DNA from: Labilithrix sp.
GTDB taxonomy: Bacteria > Myxococcota > Polyangia > Polyangiales > Polyangiaceae
Direction of reading: 5' to 3'
Assembly: GCA_028287035.1 (NCBI GenBank)
Contig: JAQBQL010000100.1
Coordinates: 1-64,000, forward strand
DNA length: 64,000 bases
The notes under the pieces were generated by a model that was given only the letters and a program-made list of their open reading frames with translations, searched no databases and was not told where the DNA came from. This document shows, one piece after another, positions 55,160 through 64,000 of this stretch (within the stretch, counting starts at the first letter, position 1; every line of letters begins with the position of its first letter). Position numbers and translations under genes: made by a program.

Positions 55160-56320
55160 ATGCAAACCACGCCTCTCGCTCCCTCTCGCGACGGCGCGCC
55201 CACGCGCGCGCGGCCGCTCGTCCCGATCGTGATCGTCGCCGCGGTGGTCCTGCTGCTCGCGCTCGGCGCCTTCCTCGTCTTCCGGGCCGAGTCGAGGAAC
55301 AACAAGGTGGCCCTGGCCGACGCGCCGAAGCCGGTGAGCGTGGTCGAGGCGCGAGGCACCACGTACCGCGCGGCGCGCACGTACGTCGCGACCATCGACC
55401 CGTGGATCTCGGCCAGCGTCGGTCCGCAGCTCGTCAGCGGCTACGTCGACACGGTGCTCGTGCGGCCCGGCGCGCTCGTCGAGAAGGGTCAGGTGCTCGC
55501 GACCCTCGACTGCAAGAGCGCGAGCGCCGCCAGCCAGGCGGTCGCGATGCAGGCGCGCGCCCTCGAGGCGCGTCAGAAGGCGGTGGCGAACGAGTCGGCG
55601 CGCGTGCAGGGGATGCTCGACGGCGGCTTCGTCTCGCCCAACGAGGCCGAGCAGAAGGAGGCGCAGAGCGCCGCCGAGGCCGCGCAGCTCCTCGCCACGC
55701 AGGCGCGCCTCGCGGGCACCTCGCTCGAGGTGAACGACTGCATCCTGCGCGCGCCCTTCCGCGGCGAGATCGCGACGCGCAGCATCGATCCCGGCGCGTT
55801 CGTCAGGCCGGGCGTCGCGATGGTCTCGGTCGTCGACCGCACCACCGTGCGCGTGACCGCCGACGCGCCCGAGATCGACTTCGACGTCATCAAGCCGGGC
55901 ACGACGGTGACGATGCACGTCCTCGCGACGAGCCGGGACCTCACCGCGGCGATCGCCCGGCGCGCTCCGGCGGCCGATCCCTCGACGCGCACCGTGCACT
56001 TCGAGCTCGACGTGCCGGACCCGGAGCGCACCATGCCGGTCGGCACGACCGCCGAGCTCCACATCGAGGTCGGCACGCCGGCGCCGGTGTCGATGATCCC
56101 GCTGTCGGCGGCGCTCGTGCGGGGAACGAAGGCGTCGGTGTTCGTGATCGAGGGTGACGTCGCGCGCGCCCGCACCTTCGCGCTGAAGGGCGAGCTCGCC
56201 GGCAAGCTCTATCTCGCCCAGACGCTCGCGCCCGGCACCCGCGTGGTGACCGAGGGACGCGCGCTGCTGTCGGACGGCGACCGGGTCACGGCGACGCTCG
56301 AGCCGCCGGTGCAGCCGTGA
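55160..56320 (+). CDS. RND efflux periplasmic adaptor (HlyD/MFP family)
   Basis: A 386-residue membrane-fusion protein. One N-terminal transmembrane helix (about 20-42, LVPIVIVAAVVLLLALGAFL) precedes the lipoyl half-motif SGYVDTVLVRPGALVEKGQV, a helical hairpin (about 115-170), the second lipoyl half (LRAPFRGEIATRSIDPGAFV) and beta-barrel and membrane-proximal domains. It links the RND pump to the TolC channel. It starts 4 bp after the tolC stop and overlaps the RND start. Confidence 0.94.
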   Translation: MQTTPLAPSRDGAPTRARPLVPIVIVAAVVLLLALGAFLVFRAESRNNKVALADAPKPVSVVEARGTTYRAARTYVATIDPWISASVGPQLVSGYVDTVLVRPGALVEKGQVLATLDCKSASAASQAVAMQARALEARQKAVANESARVQGMLDGGFVSPNEAEQKEAQSAAEAAQLLATQARLAGTSLEVNDCILRAPFRGEIATRSIDPGAFVRPGVAMVSVVDRTTVRVTADAPEIDFDVIKPGTTVTMHVLATSRDLTAAIARRAPAADPSTRTVHFELDVPDPERTMPVGTTAELHIEVGTPAPVSMIPLSAALVRGTKASVFVIEGDVARARTFALKGELAGKLYLAQTLAPGTRVVTEGRALLSDGDRVTATLEPPVQP

Positions 56321-59300
56321 CCAGGCTCGCGCTCCGCAATCCCATCGCGATCCTCATGCTGTCGATCGCGCTCGTCGTCTTCGCGGGCGTCGTCACCCCG
56401 CGCATGGCGGTCGACACGTTCCCGGAGCTCGCGCCGCCGGTCCTCGTCATCGGCACGCTCGCGCCCGGGCTCGGCCCGAAGGACGTCGAGAAGACGCTCA
56501 CGTGGCGCATCGAGAAGTACGTGAGCGCCACTCCGGGCGTCGACCACGTGGAGAGCGCGTCGCGCAACAACCTGTCCATCGTCTACGTCTGGCTGAAGTG
56601 GGGCACGGACCTCAACGCGGCGCAGACGCTCGTGCAGCAGCAGACCGCCTTCGCGATGAGCGCGGTCCCGAAGTCGCTCGGCGTCCTCCCGCCGTTCGTC
56701 CTGCAGTACGACCCGTCGAATGCGCCGGTCGTGCAGGTGGCCGTGTGGGGCGGCGGCCTCTCGGGCCCGCAGCTCTACGACTACGCGCTCAACACGATCG
56801 AGCCGCAGCTCGAGGGCATCCCGGGCGTCGCGAGCGCGTCGCTCAACGGCGGACGGCAGCGGCAGATCAACGTCATCGTCGATCCGTCGGCGGCGCAGGC
56901 GCGAGGCATCACCTCCACCGACGTCGCCGCCGCGGTCGGCCAGTCGAACGCGCTCCTCCCCTCCGGCGTGTTCCTGTCGCCGAGGTTCAGCTCGAACGTC
57001 TACACGAACAGCGTCCCCGAGCGGATCGCCACCATCGGCGAGGCCGCGGTGAAGACGCGCGGCGGCAAGGCGGTCCTCATCCGCGACGTCGCTCGCCTCG
57101 AGGACGGCGGCAGCCCCGACACGCAGACGGTCAGCATCAACGGCGAGAACGCCGTGTACCTCAACGTGCTGCGCGTTCCGGGTGGCAACACGCTCGAGAT
57201 CGTCGATCAGGTGAAGAAGATCGTCGGCAGCCTCCAGGATCTCCCGCCGGGTCTCCACGTGAAGCCGATCTTCGACCAGTCGACGTTCGTGCGCACGACC
57301 TACCACGGCCTCCGGCAGGAGGTGCTCCAGGCGCTCGTGCTGATCGCGCTCGTCATCATGCTCTTCCTCCAGAGCGTGCGCGGGACGCTCATCGTCTCGG
57401 TCGCCATCCCGCTCTCCTTCGCGATCACCCTGATCGCGCTCTACGCGAGCGGTCAGACGCTGAACGCGTTCACGCTCGGCGGCCTCACGCTGGCGATGGG
57501 CCGCCTCGTCGACGACGCCGTGGTGGTGCTCGAGTCGATCCACCGGCACCAGCGGCTCGGGATGAGCGCCTCCGAGGCGGCGCTCGAGGGGACGCAGGCG
57601 GTGGCGCTGCCGGTGCTCGCCTCGACGTTGACGACCATGGCGGTGCTCCTGCCGGTCCTCCTCCTCGCCGGCCTCGCGAAGAAGCTGTTCGCGCCGCTCG
57701 CCCTCACCGTGGCGGTGGCGATGATCGCCTCGTACTTCGTCAGCGTGTGCGTCACCCCGGTGGCGTGCCGGTTCTTCCTGGGTCACGCGGAGCACGGGCG
57801 CTTCGGCAAGCGCGTCGAGGCGGTCATCGACGGGATCGCCGAGCGCTACGCGGCGCTGCTGCGGAACGTCCTGCCTTACCGGTTCGTGGTCATCGGCGCC
57901 TGCGCGGTCCTGACCGCAGGGGCGGCGTGGGCGGCGGGCCGGCTCCCGAGCACGTTCTTCCCCGAGATCGACGAGTCGATGGAGCGCGTCTACGTGCGGC
58001 TCGCCCCCGGCGTGTCGCTCGAGGACTCGTCGCGCAAGATGCAGGAGATGGGCAAGACGCTCGCCGCCGAGCTGCCCGCAGGAAGCGTCGAGGTCGTGCT
58101 GACCAACGTCGGATCACCCAACAACGCGCGGTCGGCGATGACGAGCCCCAACAGCGGCCCGCACATGGGGTTCATCCGCCTGGCGCTCGTCGATGCCGAG
58201 AAGCGGAAGCTCTCGCAGCGCGAGATCGCCGACGAATCGCGGCGGATCCTGACGAAGCACTATCCGGGCGTCGAGCTCCTGCAGTGGCCGGGCGGCCTCG
58301 TGGCGAGCGTCTTCTCGAACGGGTACATCGCGCCGCTCGTCGTCGAGGTGCGCGGAGACAACCTGGCCGAGCTGATGGAGCACGCCCGCGCCGTCGCCGA
58401 GGTCACGCGGTCGGTGCCCGGGGTACGCGACGTCCAGATCTCCATGCAGAACGACTATCCGGAGGTCCGCGTCGACACCGCGCGCGACGAGGCGAACCTG
58501 GTCGGCGTGAGCGCCCGCATGGCGGCGCAGACCACCCTCGAGGCGACGCTCGGCAACATCAACGCGCCGAGCGTCTGGATCGATCCCGCGAACGGCCAGT
58601 CGTACTACGTCGTCACCTCGTACGACGGCGCGAAGGTCGCCGAGCCCGACTCGCTCGCGCAGATCCCGGCGCGCGTCAGCGAGGACGGTAAGGCGGTCTC
58701 GCTCGGCGCCTACGGCAACGTGCGCCGGTCGGTCGGGCCCATCGCGGTCGAGCGCAACCAGCTGCAGCGCGCCGCGCACGTGTACGCCCAGACCGAGGGC
58801 CGGGACATCGGCAGCGCCGCCGAGGAGCTCGAGCGCCGCCTCCACGAGAGCCCGCGTACGCACGGGATCGACTGGAGCTTCGTAGGTCAGGTGCAGCTGA
58901 TGCGCACCACCTTCTCGGGCCTCGGCCTCGCGATCGGTCTCGCGGTCATGGTGGTCTTCATGATCATGGCCGCGCAGTTCAAGTCGGTGCGCCTGCCGTT
59001 CGTCATGCTGTTCACGATCCCGGTGTCGCTGGTCGGCATCGTGACGGCGCTCGTCCTCGCCGGTCAGGGCTTCTCGATCACGGCGCTCATGGGCATCCTC
59101 ATGGTGGTCGGCATCGCGGTGTCGAACGGCATCCTCCTCGTCGACGACGCCACCCGGCGGTTCGCGGAGGGCGCGGACAAGCTCGAGGCCATCATCGCCG
59201 CGGCCCGCTCCCGCTTCGTCCCGATCGCGATGACGAGCCTCGCCACCGTCATCGGCCTCGTGCCGACCGCCATGGGTCTCGAGAAGGGGACGGAGGCGAA

Positions 59301-59415
59301 CCAGCCGCTCGCCCTGGCCGTCGTGGGCGGGCTCACGTCGTCGACCGCGCTGTCGCTCTTCCTCGTGCCGGTGATGTTCCTCTTCTTCGCGAGGCGGCCG
59401 CCGACCGAGGCGTGA
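56317..59415 (+). CDS. RND-family inner-membrane efflux transporter
   Basis: A 1032-residue RND transporter of normal length and twelve-helix layout. It begins LALRNPIAILMLSIALVVFA. The proton-relay aspartates are in TM4 (GGLTLAMGRLVDDAVVVLES), and GILMVVGIAVSNGILLVDDA is the matching helix in the second half. The periplasmic porter parts hold DTFPELAPPVLVIGTLAPGL and GVDHVESASRNN. GTG 56317 overlaps the adaptor stop (GTGA). DD in TM4 fits AcrB- or multidrug-like pumps as well as some metal pumps, so the substrate is open. Confidence 0.95.
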   Translation: MTRLALRNPIAILMLSIALVVFAGVVTPRMAVDTFPELAPPVLVIGTLAPGLGPKDVEKTLTWRIEKYVSATPGVDHVESASRNNLSIVYVWLKWGTDLNAAQTLVQQQTAFAMSAVPKSLGVLPPFVLQYDPSNAPVVQVAVWGGGLSGPQLYDYALNTIEPQLEGIPGVASASLNGGRQRQINVIVDPSAAQARGITSTDVAAAVGQSNALLPSGVFLSPRFSSNVYTNSVPERIATIGEAAVKTRGGKAVLIRDVARLEDGGSPDTQTVSINGENAVYLNVLRVPGGNTLEIVDQVKKIVGSLQDLPPGLHVKPIFDQSTFVRTTYHGLRQEVLQALVLIALVIMLFLQSVRGTLIVSVAIPLSFAITLIALYASGQTLNAFTLGGLTLAMGRLVDDAVVVLESIHRHQRLGMSASEAALEGTQAVALPVLASTLTTMAVLLPVLLLAGLAKKLFAPLALTVAVAMIASYFVSVCVTPVACRFFLGHAEHGRFGKRVEAVIDGIAERYAALLRNVLPYRFVVIGACAVLTAGAAWAAGRLPSTFFPEIDESMERVYVRLAPGVSLEDSSRKMQEMGKTLAAELPAGSVEVVLTNVGSPNNARSAMTSPNSGPHMGFIRLALVDAEKRKLSQREIADESRRILTKHYPGVELLQWPGGLVASVFSNGYIAPLVVEVRGDNLAELMEHARAVAEVTRSVPGVRDVQISMQNDYPEVRVDTARDEANLVGVSARMAAQTTLEATLGNINAPSVWIDPANGQSYYVVTSYDGAKVAEPDSLAQIPARVSEDGKAVSLGAYGNVRRSVGPIAVERNQLQRAAHVYAQTEGRDIGSAAEELERRLHESPRTHGIDWSFVGQVQLMRTTFSGLGLAIGLAVMVVFMIMAAQFKSVRLPFVMLFTIPVSLVGIVTALVLAGQGFSITALMGILMVVGIAVSNGILLVDDATRRFAEGADKLEAIIAAARSRFVPIAMTSLATVIGLVPTAMGLEKGTEANQPLALAVVGGLTSSTALSLFLVPVMFLFFARRPPTEA

Positions 59416-59418
59416 GCG

Positions 59419-60426
59419 TCAATCGTCGGCGGGGCTGGCGAGCTTGCGCGACCACACGATGGCGTCCTTGCGCTCGCCGCCGACCGTCACGTGGTTCTCG
59501 AGGAGGCCGGTGCGCCGGAAGCCGTTGAACACGAAGGCGGTGGCCAGCGCGACGTCGTCGCTGGGGGCCATGGCGAAGCAGCTCACGACGCCCTCGGACA
59601 GCAGCTTCTCGCAGAGCGCGCGCAGGGCGGCGACGGTCGCGAGGCGCTCGGGCTCGGTCTTCGGGCCCGTGAGCAGCTCGACGAATGCGTTGCCGAAGCA
59701 GGACTGAGACTCGGTCGACGCGACGAGCTCGAAGCCGCCGCGGCTCGTGAGCTGGAAGAATCGCCGCTCCACGTCGCGGCCGAACGCCTCGAACGCGGTG
59801 AGCGCCCGGCCCGTCTTCATGGCCTTCTCGATGGCCTTCTTGATCGGTGCGTCCGTCTCCTTGACGACCGTGATCCTGGTCGGCGGCAGCGCCTTCTCGA
59901 GCAGCTCCTTGGCCTGCTTCTTCGCCTGGACGAGCGTCTTCTCCGCGAAGTCCTGCGCGGCGGAAGGAGTGCCGGACGACATGTCGTCGTCGTCGTCATC
60001 GATCGTGACGGGCGCGGGGCCCTGGGCTGCGCCGCGGACCGAGCAGCCGAGGATGAACGCGTCGCTTCGCTTGTAGAAGCCGGCGATGTTCGCCTCCTTC
60101 GCGAAGCCGAGCTTCATCCAGGTGCTCACCTCGTCCCGCTCGACGAGCGTGTAGACCTTCTCGATCCCCTCGCGCTCGGCGAGGCGGAGGACGAAGAGAC
60201 GCTTCGCGTGGCTCGGGCCGGCGCGGAAGTCGACGACGCGCATCGTCTTCGCCCGCCGGTTCAGGAGGAGGCAGAGCGACACCGCGTCGTTCTGCACGAA
60301 CATCTCCTCGACGCCCCGCTTCGAGGCGGGCGGCGGCGCGCTGCTCGGCGCTCCGACGCGCAGCTTCCGGGCGCCGTGGCGCTCACGATCCGACGACCCC
60401 GATGACGACCAAGCTTTCGCGACCAT
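59419..60426 (-). CDS. GNAT-like acetyltransferase family protein
   Basis: A 335-residue protein. The N-terminal half (about 45-135) has the GNAT-like order RLFVLRLAEREGIEKVYTLV, then WMKLGFAKEANIAGFYKRSD and AFILGCSV, typical of small-molecule acetyltransferases. An acidic linker with six Asp (about 145) and a helical second half (FAEKTLVQAKKQAKELLEKA) lead to another alpha/beta part with FNGFRRTGLLENHVTV, which looks like a second, degenerate GNAT C terminus. The substrate is unknown. ATG 60426 chosen; it converges on the RND gene with a 3-bp gap. Confidence 0.7.
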   Translation of the reverse strand: MVAKAWSSSGSSDRERHGARKLRVGAPSSAPPPASKRGVEEMFVQNDAVSLCLLLNRRAKTMRVVDFRAGPSHAKRLFVLRLAEREGIEKVYTLVERDEVSTWMKLGFAKEANIAGFYKRSDAFILGCSVRGAAQGPAPVTIDDDDDDMSSGTPSAAQDFAEKTLVQAKKQAKELLEKALPPTRITVVKETDAPIKKAIEKAMKTGRALTAFEAFGRDVERRFFQLTSRGGFELVASTESQSCFGNAFVELLTGPKTEPERLATVAALRALCEKLLSEGVVSCFAMAPSDDVALATAFVFNGFRRTGLLENHVTVGGERKDAIVWSRKLASPADD

Positions 60427-60622
60427 GGTGATGCTCCCCCCGCCCCGGCGGCCTGCATGGCTCGCATCTCTGCAGCCGTGCAAGGCGACGGGGTCCGTCT
60501 TTCAACGTTGGAAGCTCGGCTATAAAGTCGAGCTGCCCCGGGCGGTCAACCGACTTCCACTCCTGAAAGGCGCGCCGCGTCCGATCGTGCAGATCTGCGA
60601 TGCCTGGCGCTGACGCTACGCG

Positions 60623-61561
60623 TCAGTCTTTCCGGAGCGCATCGATCTCGGACGCCGGGACGCCGAGCCGGGCGAGCGCCTCGGGCATCCGGTCCTTGTT
60701 CACCGACACGAGCGTGGGCATGCCCCCGGAGAGCCCGAGCACCTCGAGGAAGTTGATGCCGCTGTCGAAGGGCGCCGCGAAGGTGAGGGTGTCGCCGTCG
60801 AGCAGGAGGGCCATGGACGCGCGCTCCTGACCGAGGAGGAGCAGCATCGTCTTGTCGTACCGCTTCTGGCTGCCCGTCACGTCGAGGAATGCGACCGACG
60901 AGCAGGCGCTGATCGGAGGCTTGTGGATGACGATCTTCCGGTACCCGCGGGCGAGCTCCGAGGTCGTCTTCTCGACCGCGTCGAGCTCGGCGCCCGCGGC
61001 ATCGATGTCGTGCCAGAGCGCGTCGTCGCCGAGGCCGCTCGACAGGTGTCGGACCACGAGGCCGAGGAGCGCGAGGTCACGCCCGCGGGCCCGGATCGCG
61101 CGGTCGAACCTGCGTGCCGTGGGGGAGGGGACGCCCAGGCGCGTGTCGATGGCGCGCGCGTCGTCGTCGGCGCCGGGATACGGCTCGACCCCGCCGCGCA
61201 TCCACTTGGCGGCGCTGCACAGGCCGTCGAAATCGGTGTGGCAGACGATGGTGTCGACCTTGCCGACGCGCGCGCAGAGCTCCTCGGTCACCATCTCGGG
61301 GCACGCGCCGTGCTGCGCCTTCGTGGCGAGCACGAAGCGCGGATCTTTCATGTATTCTGCATGAAGAGCGTGGTCGTGGTGGTCGACCCAGGCGGCGAGG
61401 CGGCTGCCGAGCCCCTCGATGAAGGGCTTCGTGATCTTCTCGAAGCCGCCGCCCGACGCCTCGGAGGCGAACGCGACGTCCACGACGACGACGCGGCGCG
61501 TGAGGCTGCTCGCCTTGGGCAGCTTGCGTGGAGTGGCGAAGGCGAGCTCGGGACGGATCAT
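60623..61561 (-). CDS. DHH-family phosphoesterase-like protein
   Basis: A 312-residue soluble protein. It has VVVVDVAFAS (metal Asp), AAWVDHHDHALHAEY with the DHH motif, IVCHTDFDGLCSAAKW (a second Asp/His cluster) and a C-terminal RNA/DHHA1-like region with FAAPFDSGINFLEVLGLSGG. DHH proteins hydrolyse cyclic dinucleotides, nano-RNA, pyrophosphate or DNA ends. The order of motifs here is unlike DisA-linked PDEs or RecJ, so specificity is open. Divergent from hisIE with 51 bp between the starts. Confidence 0.78.
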   Translation of the reverse strand: MIRPELAFATPRKLPKASSLTRRVVVVDVAFASEASGGGFEKITKPFIEGLGSRLAAWVDHHDHALHAEYMKDPRFVLATKAQHGACPEMVTEELCARVGKVDTIVCHTDFDGLCSAAKWMRGGVEPYPGADDDARAIDTRLGVPSPTARRFDRAIRARGRDLALLGLVVRHLSSGLGDDALWHDIDAAGAELDAVEKTTSELARGYRKIVIHKPPISACSSVAFLDVTGSQKRYDKTMLLLLGQERASMALLLDGDTLTFAAPFDSGINFLEVLGLSGGMPTLVSVNKDRMPEALARLGVPASEIDALRKD

Positions 61562-61612
61562 CGAGGAGCGCGCTACTCTAGTCGGAAACACGAGCCCCTG
61601 GAGCGCGAGCGC

Positions 61613-62278
61613 ATGCAATTCGACGAGCACGGCCTCCTCCCGGTGGTGGCCCAGGACCACCTGACCGGCGAGATCCGGATGGTCGCCCACGCGAACGCCC
61701 GCGCCGTCGAGCTGACCCTCGCCACCGGCCGCGCCACCTTCTGGAGCCGCTCGCGACGCGAGCTGTGGGAGAAGGGGCTCACCAGCGGCAACGGCATGAG
61801 CGTGCAGGCGGTGCTCGTCGACTGCGACGCCGACTGCCTCGTCTACCTCGTGACGCCGCAGGGGCCGAGCTGCCACACCGGGACGCCTTCATGCTTCTTC
61901 CGGCGCGCCTCGCTCGCGGGCGGCGAGGTCACCGTCAGCGACGAGGCGGTGCCTGCGCCGACCATGCTCGCGCGGCTCGAGTCGGTGCTCGAGGAGCGGC
62001 GCGGGGCCTCGGCGGCGCGTAGCTACACGAAGAGCCTCTACGAAGGCGGCGCCGCGAAGATCGGGGCCAAGCTGCGCGAGGAGGCCGGTGAGCTCGCGGA
62101 GGCGCTCGCGGGGGAGAGCGACGAGCGCGTCGCATCGGAGGCCGCCGACGTGCTCTTCCACGTCATGGTGGGGCTACGGTCGCGCGGGGTCGCGTTCGCG
62201 CGTGTGCTCGAGGAGCTCGAACGGCGGAGCGGGACGAGCGGTCACGACGAGAAGCGCTCGCGTCCTGCCGCAGGATGA
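61613..62278 (+). CDS. hisIE: Bifunctional phosphoribosyl-AMP cyclohydrolase / phosphoribosyl-ATP pyrophosphatase
   Basis: A 221-residue fusion for two steps of histidine synthesis. The HisI part (about 1-115) has MVAHANARAVELTLATG and the metal-binding cysteines in VDCDADCLVYLV and CHTGTPSCF. The HisE part (about 125-205) has KSLYEGGAAKIGAKLREEAG and ESDERVASEAADVLFHVMVG with the metal-binding Glu/Asp. No other his genes are in the window. Start ATG 61613, with AGCGCGAG upstream. Confidence 0.95.
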   Translation: MQFDEHGLLPVVAQDHLTGEIRMVAHANARAVELTLATGRATFWSRSRRELWEKGLTSGNGMSVQAVLVDCDADCLVYLVTPQGPSCHTGTPSCFFRRASLAGGEVTVSDEAVPAPTMLARLESVLEERRGASAARSYTKSLYEGGAAKIGAKLREEAGELAEALAGESDERVASEAADVLFHVMVGLRSRGVAFARVLEELERRSGTSGHDEKRSRPAAG

Positions 62279-62294
62279 TAAGCTCGCCGACCTC

Positions 62295-64000
62295 ATGGGA
62301 CAGAATGTGCTCGTCTTCGAGAGCGACCCGACCTTCGCCGCCGACCTGCGCGATCAGCTGACGGGGCTGGGCCACAACGTCCAGGTCGTCGACGACGGCA
62401 ACGCGGGCCTCCAGCAGGCGACGACGTCCCGGCCGGACCTCATCCTGCTGTCGATCGAGCTGCCGCGGATGAACGGCTTCTCGGTCTGCAACAAGCTGAA
62501 GAAGGACGCGTCCCTCAAGGACGTGCCGCTCATCATCCTGTCGAGCGAGTCGAGCGACGAGACGTTCGAGCAGCACCGCAAGCTCCGCACGCGCGCCGAG
62601 GACTACATCCACAAGCCGATCAGCTTCGGCGACCTGCTCGCGCGCATCGAGCCGTTCGTGCAGCTCACGGGCGGCGCCGATGCCGACGATCACCCGACCG
62701 GCCATCCCCCGGCGCACGCGGCGGAGCCGACCCCGGAGCGCGTCGCCGAGACCGACGAAGGCGACATCCTCATCGAGGAGATGACGTCGCAGCCGCCGCG
62801 GGGCTCGGTGCGCGCGCCCGTGGACGGCGACGATGGCGGCGGCGCGCACGCCTCCCTCGAGGCCGCGCTCCGTCAGGCGAGCGAGGCCCCGGTGCCGCGC
62901 GTCAGCGAGCGTCCGGCCAGCGACGGGCGGCTGGAGCGCGAGCTCGAGGCCGCGCACGACCGCATCCGCGAGCTCGAGTCCGCCGCCCTTGCCGCCCAGG
63001 CGCAGGCGAGCGCCGGCCCCGACCCGGAGGATCTCGAGCGCCTCCAGAAGGAGAACGAGGAGCTGCGCGCGCGCCTCGCTGCGTCGGCGTCGAGCAGCAA
63101 GGGCGCGGTGTCGAGCCGCGAGTTCCTCGATCTGCGCGAGGCGCTCAACAAGAAGGACAAGGAGATCCTGTCGCTCCGCGAAGGCCTCTCCAAGAAGGAC
63201 AAGGAGATCGTCGACGTTCGCGACCGCTCCCTCGCCTTCGAGCGCCTGAAGGCGGATCTCGACGACAAGGTGCTCGAGCAAGAGCGCGAGCTCGCCGAGC
63301 GCGGCGAGCGCATCGACTCCCTCACCGCCGACAAGGACCAGGCGAAGAAGGCGGGCGACGATTTCAAGCGCCGCGCCGAGCGCGCGCAGGCCGACGCCGA
63401 GGCCGCCCGCAAGGAGCTCGAGGCGGCGCGCGACCGCCAGAGCCAGGAGCTCGCGGCGCGCGAGGCCGAGAAGACGCAGGCCGCCGAGCAGCACGCCGCG
63501 GCGCTCGAGGCCGCAGAGACCGCGAAGAACGTGGCGCTCGCCGAGGCCGAGGCTGCGCTGGCCACCGCGCTCGAGCAGGCCGAGCAGCGCCGCCGCGAGG
63601 AGCTCGCCCGGGCGAACGCCGAGCACCAGCAGGCGCTCGAGGCGGCGCAGCAGGCCGCCGAGGACACCCGCGCGACGGCCCTCGCCGAGCAGGCACGCAC
63701 GCTCGCCGGCGAGCACGAGACGAAGGTGAGCTCGCTTCATCGCCACCACCAGGAGGAGATGCAGCGCGCCCGGGCCGAGCACGAGCAGGCGCTCGAGACC
63801 CTGAGGTCCGAGCATGCCGCCGCGATCGCGCAGGCCGCCGGTGCCCACGAGGCGGCGCAGGCCGAGGCCGCGGCCGCTCACGTCGCGGCGCTCGCCGCCC
63901 TCCGCAACGAGCTCGAGGCCGATCGCGACGCGAGGGTGTCCGACGCGGAGGCCGCGGGGGCGCGTGCGCTCCAGGCGGCCCGTGCCGAGGCCGCGGAGCT
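62295..64000 (+). CDS. frzS: FrzS-like pseudo-receiver/coiled-coil protein (runs off the window)
   Basis: At least 568 codons are visible; the gene continues beyond the window. Residues 1-125 are a receiver fold (MGQNVLVFESDPTFAADLRD, LLSIELPRMNGFSV, EDYIHKPISFGDLLARIEPF). The phosphoacceptor position is Ser53 rather than Asp, so it is a pseudo-receiver, as in Myxococcus FrzS. A Pro/Glu linker (about 130-190) leads into a long coiled coil to the window end (Glu/Ala/Arg-rich heptads). FrzS moves between poles and supports type IV pilus motility. Paired with mglBA in this window, a motility role is likely. Confidence 0.85.
   Translation, partial: MGQNVLVFESDPTFAADLRDQLTGLGHNVQVVDDGNAGLQQATTSRPDLILLSIELPRMNGFSVCNKLKKDASLKDVPLIILSSESSDETFEQHRKLRTRAEDYIHKPISFGDLLARIEPFVQLTGGADADDHPTGHPPAHAAEPTPERVAETDEGDILIEEMTSQPPRGSVRAPVDGDDGGGAHASLEAALRQASEAPVPRVSERPASDGRLERELEAAHDRIRELESAALAAQAQASAGPDPEDLERLQKENEELRARLAASASSSKGAVSSREFLDLREALNKKDKEILSLREGLSKKDKEIVDVRDRSLAFERLKADLDDKVLEQERELAERGERIDSLTADKDQAKKAGDDFKRRAERAQADAEAARKELEAARDRQSQELAAREAEKTQAAEQHAAALEAAETAKNVALAEAEAALATALEQAEQRRREELARANAEHQQALEAAQQAAEDTRATALAEQARTLAGEHETKVSSLHRHHQEEMQRARAEHEQALETLRSEHAAAIAQAAGAHEAAQAEAAAAHVAALAALRNELEADRDARVSDAEAAGARALQAARAEAAE

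Overview
The window is about 64 kb of very GC-rich, densely coding DNA with strongly G/C-ending codons. Gene content points to a myxobacterium or relative (Myxococcota, probably Polyangia-like). The evidence is a mglB-mglA gliding-motility pair, a FrzS-type pseudo-receiver/coiled-coil protein, Ser/Thr kinases of the 'HRDVSPQN' kind, an FHA protein, and NtrC-type regulators with sensor kinases. This assignment rests on protein families, not on a marker gene.

Layout. 1-7.4 kb: tail of an FHA protein, a reverse-strand cluster for an iron-storage nanocompartment (GbsR/MarR-like regulator, encapsulated ferritin, encapsulin shell), a poly(A) polymerase/CCA-transferase, a Ser/Thr kinase and dnaK with a clear terminator. 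7.4-11.8 kb: an NtrC-like regulator whose sigma-54 contact loop is GAFAGA instead of GAFTGA, a soluble histidine kinase, a YihY-family membrane protein and an AT-hook-like protein. 11.8-19.4 kb: a five-gene reverse-strand glycan operon (GH130, GH130, GH13, GT4, GT4 fused to a second domain); its first four genes are chained by 4-base start/stop overlaps. 19.5-25.7 kb: a lipoprotein, an inverted ~55-bp-period repeat array, a DUF2231-like/cytochrome c protein, a double GNAT protein and an SMI1/KNR4-type gene followed by an unknown partner. 25.7-30.7 kb: an island of about 4.9 kb bounded by a 39-bp exact duplication of the 3' part of a tRNA-Arg(CCG). It carries two lipoproteins, a broken sigma-70-region-4-like gene and an overlapping pair of unrecognised genes (235 and 627 aa) of lower GC; no integrase is visible. 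30.7-44.9 kb: membrane protein, hybrid histidine kinase, PilZ and ThrE-like exporter, Ser/Thr kinase, heme A synthase, BFD ferredoxin, queD, small proteins, a putative HExxH membrane protein, mglBA, an M20 peptidase and a lipoate-ligase-like protein. 44.97-45.65 kb: a second, larger copy of the inverted repeat array. 45.7-64 kb: porin plus HD-GYP protein, pdxH, a sigma-54 response regulator/histidine kinase pair divergent from a tripartite RND efflux operon, a GNAT-like protein, a DHH-family protein, hisIE and a FrzS-like gene that runs off the end.

How it may work together. The RND locus looks self-contained: kinase and regulator overlap by 4 bp and face tolC-hlyD-rnd. The intergenic region holds two TTGGA-N5-TCCAA dyads exactly 22 bp apart and a good -24/-12 promoter match. 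mglBA and the FrzS-like gene belong to polarity and motility control. The two items most likely to be new are the pair of repeat arrays, which share a ~19-nt core, a ~55-bp period and an inverted arrangement at two loci 24 kb apart, and the unknown two-gene cassette inside the tRNA-bounded island. No searches were run; family calls come from motif recognition.
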